A stretch of DNA of 64,000 nt from Corynebacterium sp. p3-SID1241 (lineage in GTDB: Bacteria > Actinomycetota > Actinomycetes > Mycobacteriales > Mycobacteriaceae), in NCBI GenBank assembly GCA_025144025.1, contig JALXWS010000004.1:142799-206798 (forward strand), read 5' to 3'. This document shows positions 17,739-26,126 of the stretch, piece by piece. Position 1 is the first letter of the stretch, and each line of letters begins with the position of its first letter. Below the pieces are notes generated by a model. It was not told where the DNA came from. It did not search any database and saw nothing but the letters and a program-made list of their open reading frames with translations. The translations under genes were made by a program, and so were the position numbers.

Positions 17739-17889
17739 GGAAATAACCCTCGAAAAGCGCTGGGAATGTGGGATAGATTCTGCCTGAACTTTAGCCCTTG
17801 TACCTACTCGTTGCATAGATGGGGGAGACTGGCTTTCCCTTTGCGGCCGGTGCTCGGGTACTATGCAACGAGCGGGTTTCTCCCGCGGT

Positions 17890-17962
17890 GCTGGAGTGGC
17901 GCAATTGGTAGCGCAACGCACTTGTAATGCGTAGGTTGCGAGTTCAAGTCTCGTCTCCAGCT
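17890..17962 (+). tRNA. tRNA-Thr (anticodon TGT)
   Basis: A 73-nt cloverleaf: acceptor GCTGGAG/CTCCAGC, anticodon stem ACGCA/TGCGT with loop CTTGTAA (anticodon TGT), T-loop TTCAAGT and discriminator T. CCA is not encoded. It is divergent from thrE, whose product exports threonine. Confidence 0.9.
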
Positions 17963-17969
17963 CAAATGG

Positions 17970-17996
17970 AGGCTGGGCCCAGATAGGGCCTAGCCT
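17970..17996. terminator. Hairpin between tRNA-Thr and the tetR gene
   Basis: An 11-bp stem AGGCTGGGCCC/GGGCCTAGCCT with a 5-nt loop overlaps the 3' end of the tetR gene. It probably ends both converging transcripts, though no strong T-run follows. Confidence 0.55.
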
Positions 17997-18544
17997 TCGT
18001 GGTGTTTTGCAGGGGCATCAATGAGCCCGAAAAGCCGGTCAACCATGCGTTGGCGGTTGGCAGGGGAAAGCTTGCGCTGGTTGAGGTGATCGTGCACCCA
18101 CAGTCCGGTACTCAGCAACATGACGAGCAGGTCATCCTCGTCCGTCTCGGCGGCGGAAGGATTCACCATCCATCGTGCGTCCACATCTGCCCATTGGGCA
18201 GAAAAATCAGGGTGGGTCTGGGAGTGCACACACATCAATAGCTTGACGAGCGGATCCTTTTTGCCCATGGATAGCACCAAGGCGCGGGAGCGCTCGGCCA
18301 AGCTGAGCTCGCTGGCAGGGCGGCCGCCGGCTAGATGCTCGAGCTCTTCTTCCCAGCGCTCGGCGCAAAAACGGTGACAATCTACCAGTAGGTCGTGGCG
18401 GGTAGGAAAGTGGTAGATCAGCCCGGACTTGGACATGCCGGTCGCCTGCGCCAGGGAGTCATAGGTAAGGCCGGAGACATCCTCTGCGGCAATGATGTCG
18501 AGCGCAGCTTCAAGGGCTGCGGTCTTTTTGTTGATGCGCGGCAT
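17990..18544 (-). CDS. TetR-family repressor, CgmR-like
   Basis: This 184-residue TetR-type regulator has the recognition region LTYDSLAQATGMSKSGLIYHFPTRHDLL in the first 50 residues. It is close to CgmR (CGL2612), the multidrug-binding repressor of C. glutamicum, and like CgmR it is linked to an exporter gene. The ligand-binding part is helical with several aromatic residues. The 35-nt overlap with the upstream exporter gene shows that both are made from one mRNA, giving autoregulation. Confidence 0.82.
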   Translation of the reverse strand: MPRINKKTAALEAALDIIAAEDVSGLTYDSLAQATGMSKSGLIYHFPTRHDLLVDCHRFCAERWEEELEHLAGGRPASELSLAERSRALVLSMGKKDPLVKLLMCVHSQTHPDFSAQWADVDARWMVNPSAAETDEDDLLVMLLSTGLWVHDHLNQRKLSPANRQRMVDRLFGLIDAPAKHHEG

Positions 18545-20021
18545 GCGGATCTCCTGATTTGGGGTTATCGCGGAAACACCAGGCGGTTATCGCAGCAAAG
18601 AGTAAAGCAAAACAGGATAGGCCGCCAATAGTGAAAAGATATCCGGCATTGTAGGCGCTCGTAGCGGCCGCGTGGGAGGAATGGTGGTGGAGCGCGTCTG
18701 TTCCCAGTTCTGAGAGGTGGGGTGGCAGTTCCCTGGCCATCAGTAGCGGTACGAGAGAGCCGGTGAGTGCAATGGAGAGGAGGGTGCCGAACTCGTAGGA
18801 GACTGCTTCTACGCCAGAGGCCATGCCGGCGCGGTGGGGCGGTGCGGCATTAATGATGGCGGTAGAGGATACGGACATGGCCAGGCCGGCGCCAAGGCCG
18901 GTAAGTACCAGTCCGCAGACCAGTAAGGGAAGCATAGTGCCACCGGTCCACACCACTAAGGCCATGCCGGCGGCCATGAAGAGAAATCCGCCGCTAATGA
19001 GTGGAAGGAACCCCACGTGGTGCAAGGTGGCGCCGCCCAGGATAGATGTGGGAATCGCGGATAGTGCCATGGCGGAGATGATGAGGCCGGCGTTAAGGGG
19101 TGAGAGGGCGTCGACAAGCTGGAGCTTTTGGGTACTTAAAAGCTCCAATCCGGCAAGGCAAAACATAGCGCCGCCGGCCGTTAGTGCTCCACCGCTGAAG
19201 ATGCGGGAGCGGAAAATGTCGAAGGTCAGGAGAGGATCCGAGAGTCGAGCCTGACGGCGAGCAAAGGCGAGCGCACCGCAGGCAAAGACGACGCCCGCAG
19301 CGGCGCATACCGGCCAATTATTTGCCAGGGATTTGATAGCCAGAACCAGGCAGGCAAGAGTGATAAGGGAATACAGGGACGAAGGAAAGTCCCAATGCTT
19401 CTGGGGATTAGGGGCATTCGGTGGGGCAAGTAGCAATGTCAACGCTATGGCTACTGCCACGAGGGGGACGTTGAGGAGGAAGACGGAACCCCACCAAAAA
19501 TGTTCCAGGAAAAAGCCTCCCACGGTGGGGCCGGCCGCCGCGCCGATGACGGCGACAGAACCCCAGATGCCAATGGCCGTGTTGCGCTCGATCTCATCGG
19601 GAAAAGTCAGGCGGATAAGCGCGAGGCTTGATGGCATCATGATGGCGGCGCCGCATCCTAGGAACGCGCGGCTGGCTATCAGCGTCCAAGCGCTGGGGGA
19701 ATAGGCGGCGAGTAGGGATGCGCCGCCAAAGATGGCCAAGCCGATGAGGAACATCCGCCGGTGGCCGGTGCGATCTCCCAGCGTGCCGGCCCCAAGAAGG
19801 AGACCGGAGAGCACCAAAGCATAGGCATTAATGATCCACAGTTGCTGGGTATTGGTGGCGTGCAGTTGCTGCGCAAGCTGTGGCAGTGCGGTGTAGAGGA
19901 TGGAGTTATCCAGTCCAACCATGAGTAGCCCCAGAGAGATGACGGCGCAAAAAGACCACCGCTGTGTGGCCGAGGATGCCGCGGCGGTGGAAGTAAGCGC
20001 GCGAGGTGCGTGGATACTCAT
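18510..20021 (-). CDS. MFS multidrug exporter, DHA2 family, CgmA-like
   Basis: The 503-residue membrane protein has about 14 predicted helices. Motif A (GTLGDRTGHRRMF) and motif C-like Gly/Pro segments (GSVAVIGAAAGPTVGGFFLEHFWW) mark drug:proton antiporters of the EmrB/QacA type. Asp38 in MVGLDNSILYTALP fits motif D1. It pairs with the overlapping tetR gene, as cgmA-cgmR do in C. glutamicum. The C-terminus is His-rich. Palindromes in front of it are candidate operators. Confidence 0.85.
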   Translation of the reverse strand: MSIHAPRALTSTAAASSATQRWSFCAVISLGLLMVGLDNSILYTALPQLAQQLHATNTQQLWIINAYALVLSGLLLGAGTLGDRTGHRRMFLIGLAIFGGASLLAAYSPSAWTLIASRAFLGCGAAIMMPSSLALIRLTFPDEIERNTAIGIWGSVAVIGAAAGPTVGGFFLEHFWWGSVFLLNVPLVAVAIALTLLLAPPNAPNPQKHWDFPSSLYSLITLACLVLAIKSLANNWPVCAAAGVVFACGALAFARRQARLSDPLLTFDIFRSRIFSGGALTAGGAMFCLAGLELLSTQKLQLVDALSPLNAGLIISAMALSAIPTSILGGATLHHVGFLPLISGGFLFMAAGMALVVWTGGTMLPLLVCGLVLTGLGAGLAMSVSSTAIINAAPPHRAGMASGVEAVSYEFGTLLSIALTGSLVPLLMARELPPHLSELGTDALHHHSSHAAATSAYNAGYLFTIGGLSCFALLFAAITAWCFRDNPKSGDPHAAHQQKDRSP

Positions 20022-20194
20022 AGCGCTGTAAACAGTACCGAACGGTCGTTGCAGTTTGCAGCTGAAGATAGGTTAGTATTACCTTCCTCACAGCTTAACG
20101 CGGTGTGTGAGTGTATAAGAGAATAGTGGACTTTCCTGCGGTCTAAGTAGCACAGTGGTATTAACACCAATTAAGAGTTAAAGGATGATTGTTA
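20022..20194. promoter_or_regulatory. Divergent control region, exporter operon / poxB
   Basis: Close to the exporter start are three short palindromes: CTGTAAACAG (20026-20035), ACCGAACGGT (20037-20046) and TGCAGTTTGCA (20050-20060). They are candidate operators for the TetR protein. At 20068-20086 lies ATAGGTTAGTATTACCTTC, which matches 13 of 19 positions of the DtxR/IdeR iron-box consensus. On the poxB side TATAAG (20114-20119) could be a weak -10. AAAGGA lies about 9 nt before the poxB ATG. Confidence 0.4.
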
Positions 20195-21940
20195 ATGGCA
20201 CGTAACTACGCAAAACAGCTAGTCGACACCCTAGAAAAGCAGGGTGTCGAGCGCATTTATGGCCTCGTCGGTGACTCCCTGAACCCGATTGTGGACGCCG
20301 TTCGCCGCTCCTCCATCGAGTGGATCCACGTCCGTAACGAAGAGGCCGCAGCCTTTGCCGCTGAGGCAGATTCCCTGACCACGGGCAAGCTGGCTGTGTG
20401 TGCCGCATCCTGCGGCCCAGGCAATACCCACCTCATCCAGGGCCTGTACGACGCCCACCGCAACGGTGCAAAGGTCCTCGCCCTAGCCTCCCATATCCCA
20501 TCCCGCCAGATCGGCTCCAAGTTCTTCCAGGAAACCCACCCAGAGGCAATCTTCCAGGAGTGCTCTGGCTACTGCGAGATGGTGAACTCCGCTGAGCAGG
20601 GCGGCGTTGTCCTGCACCACGCCATCCAGTCCACCATGGCAGGAAACGGTGTTTCCGTCCTAGTCATCCCAGGTGACGTCTCCATGCAGGAGGCGGAAGA
20701 TGATGCCTTTGTCGAGTCCAAGATCTCCGCTGGCCGCCCAGTTGTCTACCCAGACCCAGCAGAGGCTGCAGCACTCACCCAGGCCATCAATGAGGCAAAG
20801 TCCGTTACCCTCTTCGTCGGCGCTGGCGTCAAGGACGCCCGCGAGCAGGTGCTTAAGCTCGCCGAGAAGATCAAGGCCCCCATTGGCCACGCCCTGGGTG
20901 GCAAGATGTACATCCAGTACGAGAACCCGTTCGATGTGGGTATGAACGGCCTGCTGGGCTACGGCGCAGCGCACGAGGCCACCCACGAGGCGGATCTGCT
21001 TATCCTGCTGGGTACTGACTTCCCGTACAACGACTTCCTGCCGGATGCCAACGTGGCACAGGTGGATATCAATGGCGCCCATATCGGCCGCCGTACCAAG
21101 ATTTCCTACCCGGTCACCGGTGACGTAGCCGCCACCATCGAAAACATCCTGCCGCACGTGGATGAGAAGAAGGACCGCTCCTTCTTGGATAAGATGCTCA
21201 AGAAGCACTACGGCAAGCTGGAACACGTCGTGGAGGCTTATACCTCCAACGTGGACAAGCACACTCCGATCCACCCAGAGTATGTAGCGGATCTTATTGA
21301 CCAGAATGCGGATGAGGACGCCATCTTCACCGTCGATACCGGCATGTGCAACGTGTGGGGCGCTCGCTACATCACCGCTAATGGCAAGCGCGAGCAGATC
21401 GGTTCCTTCCGCCACGGCACGATGGCCAACGCTCTGCCGCAGGCACTGGGTGCTCAGGCCGCTAACCCGGGCCGGCAGGTCATCACCTTCTCCGGCGATG
21501 GCGGACTGTCCATGCTGATGGGCGAGCTGCTCACCGTGAAGCTGCACAACCTGCCCATCAAGATGTTCGTGTTCAATAACTCTTCTTTGGGCATGGTTAA
21601 GCTGGAGATGCTGGTTCAGGGTCTGCCGGAGCATGAGACCGATCATGAGTCCGTCAACTTTGCCAAGATTGCAGAGGCTTCCGGCATCAAGCACTTCCGC
21701 ATCGAAGATCCGAAGGACGCGCCGAAGCAGATCAAGAAGGCGTTGGCCTACAATGGCCCGGCTCTTATCGACGTCGTCACGGACCCCAATGCCCTGTCCC
21801 TGCCGCCAACGCTGACCATCGAGCAGCTCATGGGCTTTTCCAAGGCTGCAACCCGCACCGTCCTAGACGGCGGTGTGGGCCAGATGATCACCATGGCAAA
21901 GTCCAACCTGCGCAATATTCCGCGCCCGCAGGACTTCTAA
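20195..21940 (+). CDS. poxB: Pyruvate:quinone oxidoreductase (pyruvate dehydrogenase, acetate-forming)
   Basis: PoxB oxidises pyruvate to acetate and CO2 and passes electrons to menaquinone at the membrane. The 581 residues have three domains: the ThDP Pyr domain with the activating Glu in NEEAAAFAAEAD; a central FAD domain; and the ThDP PP domain with FSGDGGLSMLMGELLTVKLHNLP and MFVFNNSSLGM. The C-terminus (residues 550-581) corresponds to the membrane-activation region. The length is almost that of C. glutamicum PoxB. ATG 20195 has AAAGGA at suitable distance; an in-frame TTG at 20189 is too close to it. Confidence 0.93.
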   Translation: MARNYAKQLVDTLEKQGVERIYGLVGDSLNPIVDAVRRSSIEWIHVRNEEAAAFAAEADSLTTGKLAVCAASCGPGNTHLIQGLYDAHRNGAKVLALASHIPSRQIGSKFFQETHPEAIFQECSGYCEMVNSAEQGGVVLHHAIQSTMAGNGVSVLVIPGDVSMQEAEDDAFVESKISAGRPVVYPDPAEAAALTQAINEAKSVTLFVGAGVKDAREQVLKLAEKIKAPIGHALGGKMYIQYENPFDVGMNGLLGYGAAHEATHEADLLILLGTDFPYNDFLPDANVAQVDINGAHIGRRTKISYPVTGDVAATIENILPHVDEKKDRSFLDKMLKKHYGKLEHVVEAYTSNVDKHTPIHPEYVADLIDQNADEDAIFTVDTGMCNVWGARYITANGKREQIGSFRHGTMANALPQALGAQAANPGRQVITFSGDGGLSMLMGELLTVKLHNLPIKMFVFNNSSLGMVKLEMLVQGLPEHETDHESVNFAKIAEASGIKHFRIEDPKDAPKQIKKALAYNGPALIDVVTDPNALSLPPTLTIEQLMGFSKAATRTVLDGGVGQMITMAKSNLRNIPRPQDF

Positions 21941-21960
21941 ATAGTCCATCGCATTAACTG

Positions 21961-22002
21961 CCACGCCCTTGCTCCTCATCGAGGAGAGGGGCGTGGTTTT
22001 CT
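21961..22002 (+). terminator. poxB terminator
   Basis: CCACGCCC pairs with GGGCGTGG across a loop that can itself pair (CTCCTC/GAGGAG), followed by TTTTCTTA. It lies 20 bp after the poxB stop codon. Confidence 0.85.
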
Positions 22003-22029
22003 TATGTGGAGGCCAGGGCGAGCATCCAC

Positions 22030-22038
22030 GTTCACAGG
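22030..22038 (-). promoter_or_regulatory. Pho-box-like half site upstream of phoR
   Basis: GTTCACAGG, the complement of CCTGTGAAC, resembles the GTTCAC units found before pstS. It lies about 100 bp before the phoR ATG and could serve PhoR autoregulation. Only one clear unit is visible. Confidence 0.3.
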
Positions 22039-22130
22039 AATCAGGCAGAAACTCTTCAGTAGGCTAGGAAGCAAGCGTGTCATGATGGCGTGTTAGAAAA
22101 TCACAACCTTTAAGGGAGTTTGAGGACAAC

Positions 22131-22835
22131 ATGGAAGACAATACACTCGCCAAGGTTCTTGTCGTCGATGACGAACCCAATATTGTGGAGCTGCTTACCG
22201 TATCGTTGAAGTTCCAGAACTTCGAGGTTTACAGCGCCAATTCCGGAAATGAGGCGCTGCGCATTGCCCGCGAAGTAAACCCAGATGCCTACATCCTGGA
22301 CGTCATGATGCCAGGAATGGACGGCTTCGAGCTGCTGGGCAAGCTGCGTCAAGAAGGCCTGGACGGCCCGGTGCTCTACCTCACCGCTAAGGACGGTGTG
22401 GACCAGCGCATCCACGGACTGACCATCGGCGCGGATGATTACGTGACCAAGCCATTTAGCTTGGAAGAAGTTATCACCCGCCTGCGCGTCATCATGCGCC
22501 GCGGTGGCGCGGCGGAAGAATCCACCAACGATGCCACCATGAGCTACGCGGATCTAACGCTCAATGATGACACCCATGAGGTCACCAAGGCCGGTGAGCT
22601 CATCGAACTTTCTCCCACCGAGTTCAACCTCCTGCGCTACCTGATGCAAAACAAGGAAGTGGTGCTCTCCAAGTCCAAGATCTTGGACAACGTCTGGCAC
22701 TACGATTTCGGAGGCGATGGCAACGTGGTGGAGTCTTATATTTCCTACCTGCGCCGCAAGATTGATACGGGCGATACCCAGTTGATCCACACCGTGCGCG
22801 GCGTGGGTTATGTACTGCGCACCCCGCGCTCCTAA
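22131..22835 (+). CDS. phoR: Phosphate-starvation response regulator PhoR
   Basis: This OmpR/PhoB-type response regulator has 234 residues: a receiver domain with acidic pocket VVDDEP, phospho-acceptor Asp57 (YILDVMMPGMDG), Thr and Lys of LTAKDG and TKPF, then a winged-helix domain ending SYLRRKIDTGDTQLIHTVRGVGY. In C. glutamicum phoR is the activator of phosphate-starvation genes; note that the corynebacterial name phoR denotes the regulator and not the kinase. GAGGAC 5-6 nt before the ATG is the ribosome binding site. phoS follows after 9 bp. Confidence 0.93.
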   Translation: MEDNTLAKVLVVDDEPNIVELLTVSLKFQNFEVYSANSGNEALRIAREVNPDAYILDVMMPGMDGFELLGKLRQEGLDGPVLYLTAKDGVDQRIHGLTIGADDYVTKPFSLEEVITRLRVIMRRGGAAEESTNDATMSYADLTLNDDTHEVTKAGELIELSPTEFNLLRYLMQNKEVVLSKSKILDNVWHYDFGGDGNVVESYISYLRRKIDTGDTQLIHTVRGVGYVLRTPRS

Positions 22836-22844
22836 AGTGCTGTA

Positions 22845-24347
22845 GTGATGGAAGATTCACAGGAGAACCAGGACCAGGCCCCAGTGGCGGCGCGTCCGCA
22901 GTCCATGTGGCATGAGGGCCTGGGGCAAGGCGAGGGGGAGAAAAAGTCCTCCAAGCGGCGGATGTTTTCCCAGATTCCGCAGGCAATGCCGCTGCGTACG
23001 TGGTTGGTCATCCTCCTCGTTGTGGTCTCCGGGCTCGGCATTACGGGCTCATCCTTTGCGGTAAACTCCATCATGCGCAACGTGCTGTTCAATAACGTTG
23101 ATGATGAGCTGCGCTCCGCATCAACTACCTGGGCGCGCGATATTAGCAATGACTTCTTTATCGGTGATCACACCAAGCGCCCGCCCACCGAATACGTGGT
23201 GCTGAATTACCTGCCTAATGGCACCATCCGCTACTCGGGGCCGTCTTCCACCACGCCGAATGCGGAAAATATCCCGCTCGGCGGGTATCCCACCACCGTT
23301 GGCTCCATCGAGAACAACACGAAGTGGCGTGCGCTCGCTTTTGCGGATTCCAATGGCGTTATCACGGTCATCGCCAAGGATATGACCCATGAAAAGGAAA
23401 TCCTGCACGGGCTAGCCATGGTGCAGGTGACCATTGCCGCCATCGCTTTGGCCGCCATTGCGGCCGTAGGTTTCTGGTTTATTCGTAGGGCGTTGCGGCC
23501 GCTGCGGGTGGTGGAAAAGACGGCGTCGCAAATCGCGGCCGGAGACCTAGACAAGCGCGTGCCCAAGTGGCCGCTGCACACCGAGGTGGGCCAGCTGGCT
23601 GCCGCGCTCAATATCATGTTGGGTCAGCTGCAGCGCTCCGTCGTGCGTGCGCAGGAAAAAGAGGAACAGATGCGCCGCTTCGTGGGCGATGCTTCGCATG
23701 AGCTGCGCACGCCGCTGACGAGCCTGCGCGGCTATACCGAGCTTTATCGCTCCGGTGCCACCAAGGACGTGGACCTAGTCTTTTCCAAGATCGATGATGA
23801 GTCCAAGCGCATGTCGTTGCTGGTGGAGGATCTGCTGGCCCTTACCCGCGCTGAGGGCACGCGCCTCGACCTGCGCCCAGTGGACCTATTGGAGCTGGCT
23901 CTGTCCGTGGGCTCTTCCGCGCGCGCGGCCTTCCCCGGCCGCGAGATTACGGTGGCCAACGATGCCAAGTCCATCCCAGTGGTTAATGGTGATGCTAGCC
24001 GCCTGCACCAGGTGCTGCTCAACTTGGTGACCAACGGCATCCGCCACGGCGGTGAGGATGCGACCGTGACGCTGCGCCTGCGCCGCGAGGCCAATGACGT
24101 GCTAGTCGATGTCAGCGACGATGGCAAAGGCATGTCACAGGAAGATGCCGCGCATATCTTCGAGCGCTTTTACCGCGCAGATACCTCGCGCACCCGCGAT
24201 ACCGGCGGCTCCGGCCTAGGCTTGGCCATCGTCCACTCCCTGGTGGAGCAGCACGGTGGCAGCATTAGCGTCGACTCCGAGCTCGGCCGCGGCACCACCT
24301 TTACGGTGCGCCTGCCCGCGCTTGCCGACGCCCCCTCCGAGGCCTAA
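22845..24347 (+). CDS. phoS: Phosphate-sensing histidine kinase PhoS
   Basis: The 500-residue sensor kinase has a cytosolic N-terminus (about 48 residues), a membrane helix at 50-72, an extracellular sensor region, a second helix at about 193-214, HAMP (RRALRPLRVVEKTASQIAAG), HisKA with phospho-acceptor His285 in GDASHELRTPLTSLRG, and an ATPase domain (LLNLVTNGIRHG, VSDDGKGM, GGSGLGLAIVHSLVEQHGG). It should phosphorylate PhoR when phosphate is scarce. Translation may begin at GTG 22845 or ATG 22848. The last 4 nt overlap the convergent HIT gene. Confidence 0.92.
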   Translation: MMEDSQENQDQAPVAARPQSMWHEGLGQGEGEKKSSKRRMFSQIPQAMPLRTWLVILLVVVSGLGITGSSFAVNSIMRNVLFNNVDDELRSASTTWARDISNDFFIGDHTKRPPTEYVVLNYLPNGTIRYSGPSSTTPNAENIPLGGYPTTVGSIENNTKWRALAFADSNGVITVIAKDMTHEKEILHGLAMVQVTIAAIALAAIAAVGFWFIRRALRPLRVVEKTASQIAAGDLDKRVPKWPLHTEVGQLAAALNIMLGQLQRSVVRAQEKEEQMRRFVGDASHELRTPLTSLRGYTELYRSGATKDVDLVFSKIDDESKRMSLLVEDLLALTRAEGTRLDLRPVDLLELALSVGSSARAAFPGREITVANDAKSIPVVNGDASRLHQVLLNLVTNGIRHGGEDATVTLRLRREANDVLVDVSDDGKGMSQEDAAHIFERFYRADTSRTRDTGGSGLGLAIVHSLVEQHGGSISVDSELGRGTTFTVRLPALADAPSEA

Positions 24348-24775
24348 TCCTCCTCGCGAAAGCCTTCCTCGTTGCAGCCGAGGTGCTGGCGAATGCGGGC
24401 AGCCGCCTCATCCATAGCGGCGTCGTCGGTGTTATCGGCGTCGAAGGCCTTGGCAAAGTCATACTCTTCCATCTTCTCGGTAGGGAAGAGGTGGATGTGG
24501 GTATGTGGCACATCGAAGCCGGCGATGATGTAGCCGGTACGCGGGGTATCAAATGCGGTCTTGATAGCGCCGCCAATTTCTAGGGCGACCTCGTTGAGGT
24601 GGGCCCAAGTCTGCGGATCCAGGTCGGTCCACTTATCTACTTCCTCGATGGGCACGACCAAGGTGTGGCCGTAGCGCAGCGGTTCGATGGAGAGGAAAGC
24701 CACGCAGGTCTCATCGCGGTAGACAAAGCGAGCGGGTAGTTCACCTTTAATGATCTTTGTAAATACGGAAGCCAT
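24344..24775 (-). CDS. HIT-family nucleotide-binding hydrolase
   Basis: This 143-residue histidine-triad protein has the active-site HTHIHLFP (H-x-H-x-H) near residue 95 and upstream contacts [18 protein letters not shown]. Hint-type enzymes hydrolyse nucleoside phosphoramidates or adenylylated compounds; the natural substrate is unknown. TAGCCT ends 7 nt before its ATG, suggesting a leaderless mRNA. It is head-to-head with purD across 35 bp and overlaps phoS by 4 nt at the 3' end. Confidence 0.88.
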   Translation of the reverse strand: MASVFTKIIKGELPARFVYRDETCVAFLSIEPLRYGHTLVVPIEEVDKWTDLDPQTWAHLNEVALEIGGAIKTAFDTPRTGYIIAGFDVPHTHIHLFPTEKMEEYDFAKAFDADNTDDAAMDEAAARIRQHLGCNEEGFREED

Positions 24776-24782
24776 GTGTGCC

Positions 24783-24788
24783 AGGCTA
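24783..24788 (-). promoter_or_regulatory. -10 element of the HIT gene (leaderless)
   Basis: TAGCCT on the minus strand is 7 nt before the HIT ATG and back-to-back with the purD promoter. Confidence 0.45.
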
Positions 24789-24797
24789 CCCGCTGGT

Positions 24798-24803
24798 TAT
24801 GAT
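24798..24803 (+). promoter_or_regulatory. -10 element of purD (leaderless)
   Basis: TATGAT, a near-consensus -10, ends 7 nt before the purD ATG at 24811. Confidence 0.6.
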
Positions 24804-24810
24804 GGTGGGC

Positions 24811-26085
24811 ATGCGCATTCTCGTAATTGGTTCGGGCGGCCGTGAACACGCCCTTGTCAAGGGCTTGTCCGCCGACCCCAAGAGCACTGAAATCCACGCC
24901 GCGCCGGGCAGCGCGGCCATGTCCGCTCTGGCCACCATCCACCCAGAATACTCCCAGGTAGATGACGCTGACCGCATGGTGGAGCTCGCCCAGAATATCG
25001 CCGCGGACCTCGTCATCATCGGCCCTGAGGTTCCCCTCGTTGCCGGTGTGGCCGACGCCCTGCGCGCGGCCGGCATCGCGGTCTTCGGCCCCAGCAAGGA
25101 AGCAGCCCAGATCGAGGGTTCCAAGGCCTTTGCGAAGGATGTCATGGAAGCCGCCGGCGTAAAAACCGCCCGCGCGGAACAGCTGCACCCAGGCGCGGAC
25201 GAGAACGAGATTGAAACCGCCCTCGACCGCTTCGGCCCGCAGTTCGTGGTCAAAGACGACGGCCTGGCCGGCGGCAAGGGCGTGGTGGTCACCCCGGACC
25301 GCGCCGCCGCCCGCGCCCACGTCGATGCCGTCCTCGCGGCCGGCAACCCGGTGCTGCTGGAATCCTTCCTCGACGGCCCCGAGGTGTCGCTCTTCTGCTT
25401 GGTTGACGGCGAGACCGTTATCCCACTCCTGCCGGCTCAGGACCACAAGCGTGCCTATGACAACGACGAGGGCCCCAATACCGGCGGCATGGGTGCTTAT
25501 ACCCCGCTTCCCTGGTTGCCGGAGGATGGCGTGCAGCGCATTGTCGACGAGGTCTGTATCCCCGTAGCCAAGGAGATGGCGCGCCGCGGCACCCCTTATT
25601 CCGGCCTGCTCTACGCCGGCCTGGCCTGGGGCGAAGAAGGCCCGGCCGTCGTCGAGTTCAACTGCCGCTTCGGCGATCCTGAGACCCAGGCCGTGCTCTC
25701 CCTGCTCAAGTCTCCGCTGGCTGAGGCCCTCCACGCCACGGCCACCGGCACGCTCTCCGAGCTCGGCTCGCTGGAGTGGGAGGATGGCTTCGCCGTTATC
25801 GTCGTCATGGCGGCCGAAGGCTACCCGGCTTCCCCGCGCAAGGGTGATGCCATTTCCGGCACTGCCCTCGACGATCCACAGCGAGTCCTCCACGCCGGCA
25901 CTGCCCACGCCGACGGGGCTTATCGCACCGCAGGCGGCCGCGTGCTCAGCGTGCTCGGCAAGGGCGCCACGCTTGCCGAGGCCCGTGCAGACGCCTACGC
26001 CACCGTCGACAGCATCGAGTTTGCGGGTGGCTTTGTGCGCCGGGACATCGGCAAGCGAGCAGAAGCCGGTGAGATTTCTCTCTAA
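24811..26085 (+). CDS. purD: Phosphoribosylamine-glycine ligase
   Basis: PurD (GARS) joins glycine to phosphoribosylamine using ATP, step 2 of purine synthesis. This 424-residue ATP-grasp enzyme begins [16 protein letters not shown] and has [27 protein letters not shown] and the signature [20 protein letters not shown], then [14 protein letters not shown] 24811 is the correct start: it fits the family N-terminus and the -10 hexamer. An ATG at 24778 would add eleven unconserved residues. Confidence 0.95.
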   Translation: MRILVIGSGGREHALVKGLSADPKSTEIHAAPGSAAMSALATIHPEYSQVDDADRMVELAQNIAADLVIIGPEVPLVAGVADALRAAGIAVFGPSKEAAQIEGSKAFAKDVMEAAGVKTARAEQLHPGADENEIETALDRFGPQFVVKDDGLAGGKGVVVTPDRAAARAHVDAVLAAGNPVLLESFLDGPEVSLFCLVDGETVIPLLPAQDHKRAYDNDEGPNTGGMGAYTPLPWLPEDGVQRIVDEVCIPVAKEMARRGTPYSGLLYAGLAWGEEGPAVVEFNCRFGDPETQAVLSLLKSPLAEALHATATGTLSELGSLEWEDGFAVIVVMAAEGYPASPRKGDAISGTALDDPQRVLHAGTAHADGAYRTAGGRVLSVLGKGATLAEARADAYATVDSIEFAGGFVRRDIGKRAEAGEISL

Positions 26086-26114
26086 CCCTTCACCCCGCGG
26101 CGGGGCAGGCATGG

Positions 26115-26120
26115 AATAAT
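26115..26120 (+). promoter_or_regulatory. -10 element of purB (leaderless)
   Basis: AATAAT ends 6 nt before the GTG start of purB. It lies 29 bp after the purD stop, so purB can be transcribed on its own. Confidence 0.5.
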
Positions 26121-26126
26121 AGCCAC

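Noticed and set aside
20101-20130. A GlxR (cAMP receptor) site before poxB
   Set aside because: TGTGTGAGTGTATAAGA has only one half of TGTGA-N6-TCACA; the other half is missing.
24637-26112. A 491-codon open frame antisense to purD
   Set aside because: Same codon-bias artefact; it also crosses the HIT gene and the purD promoter.
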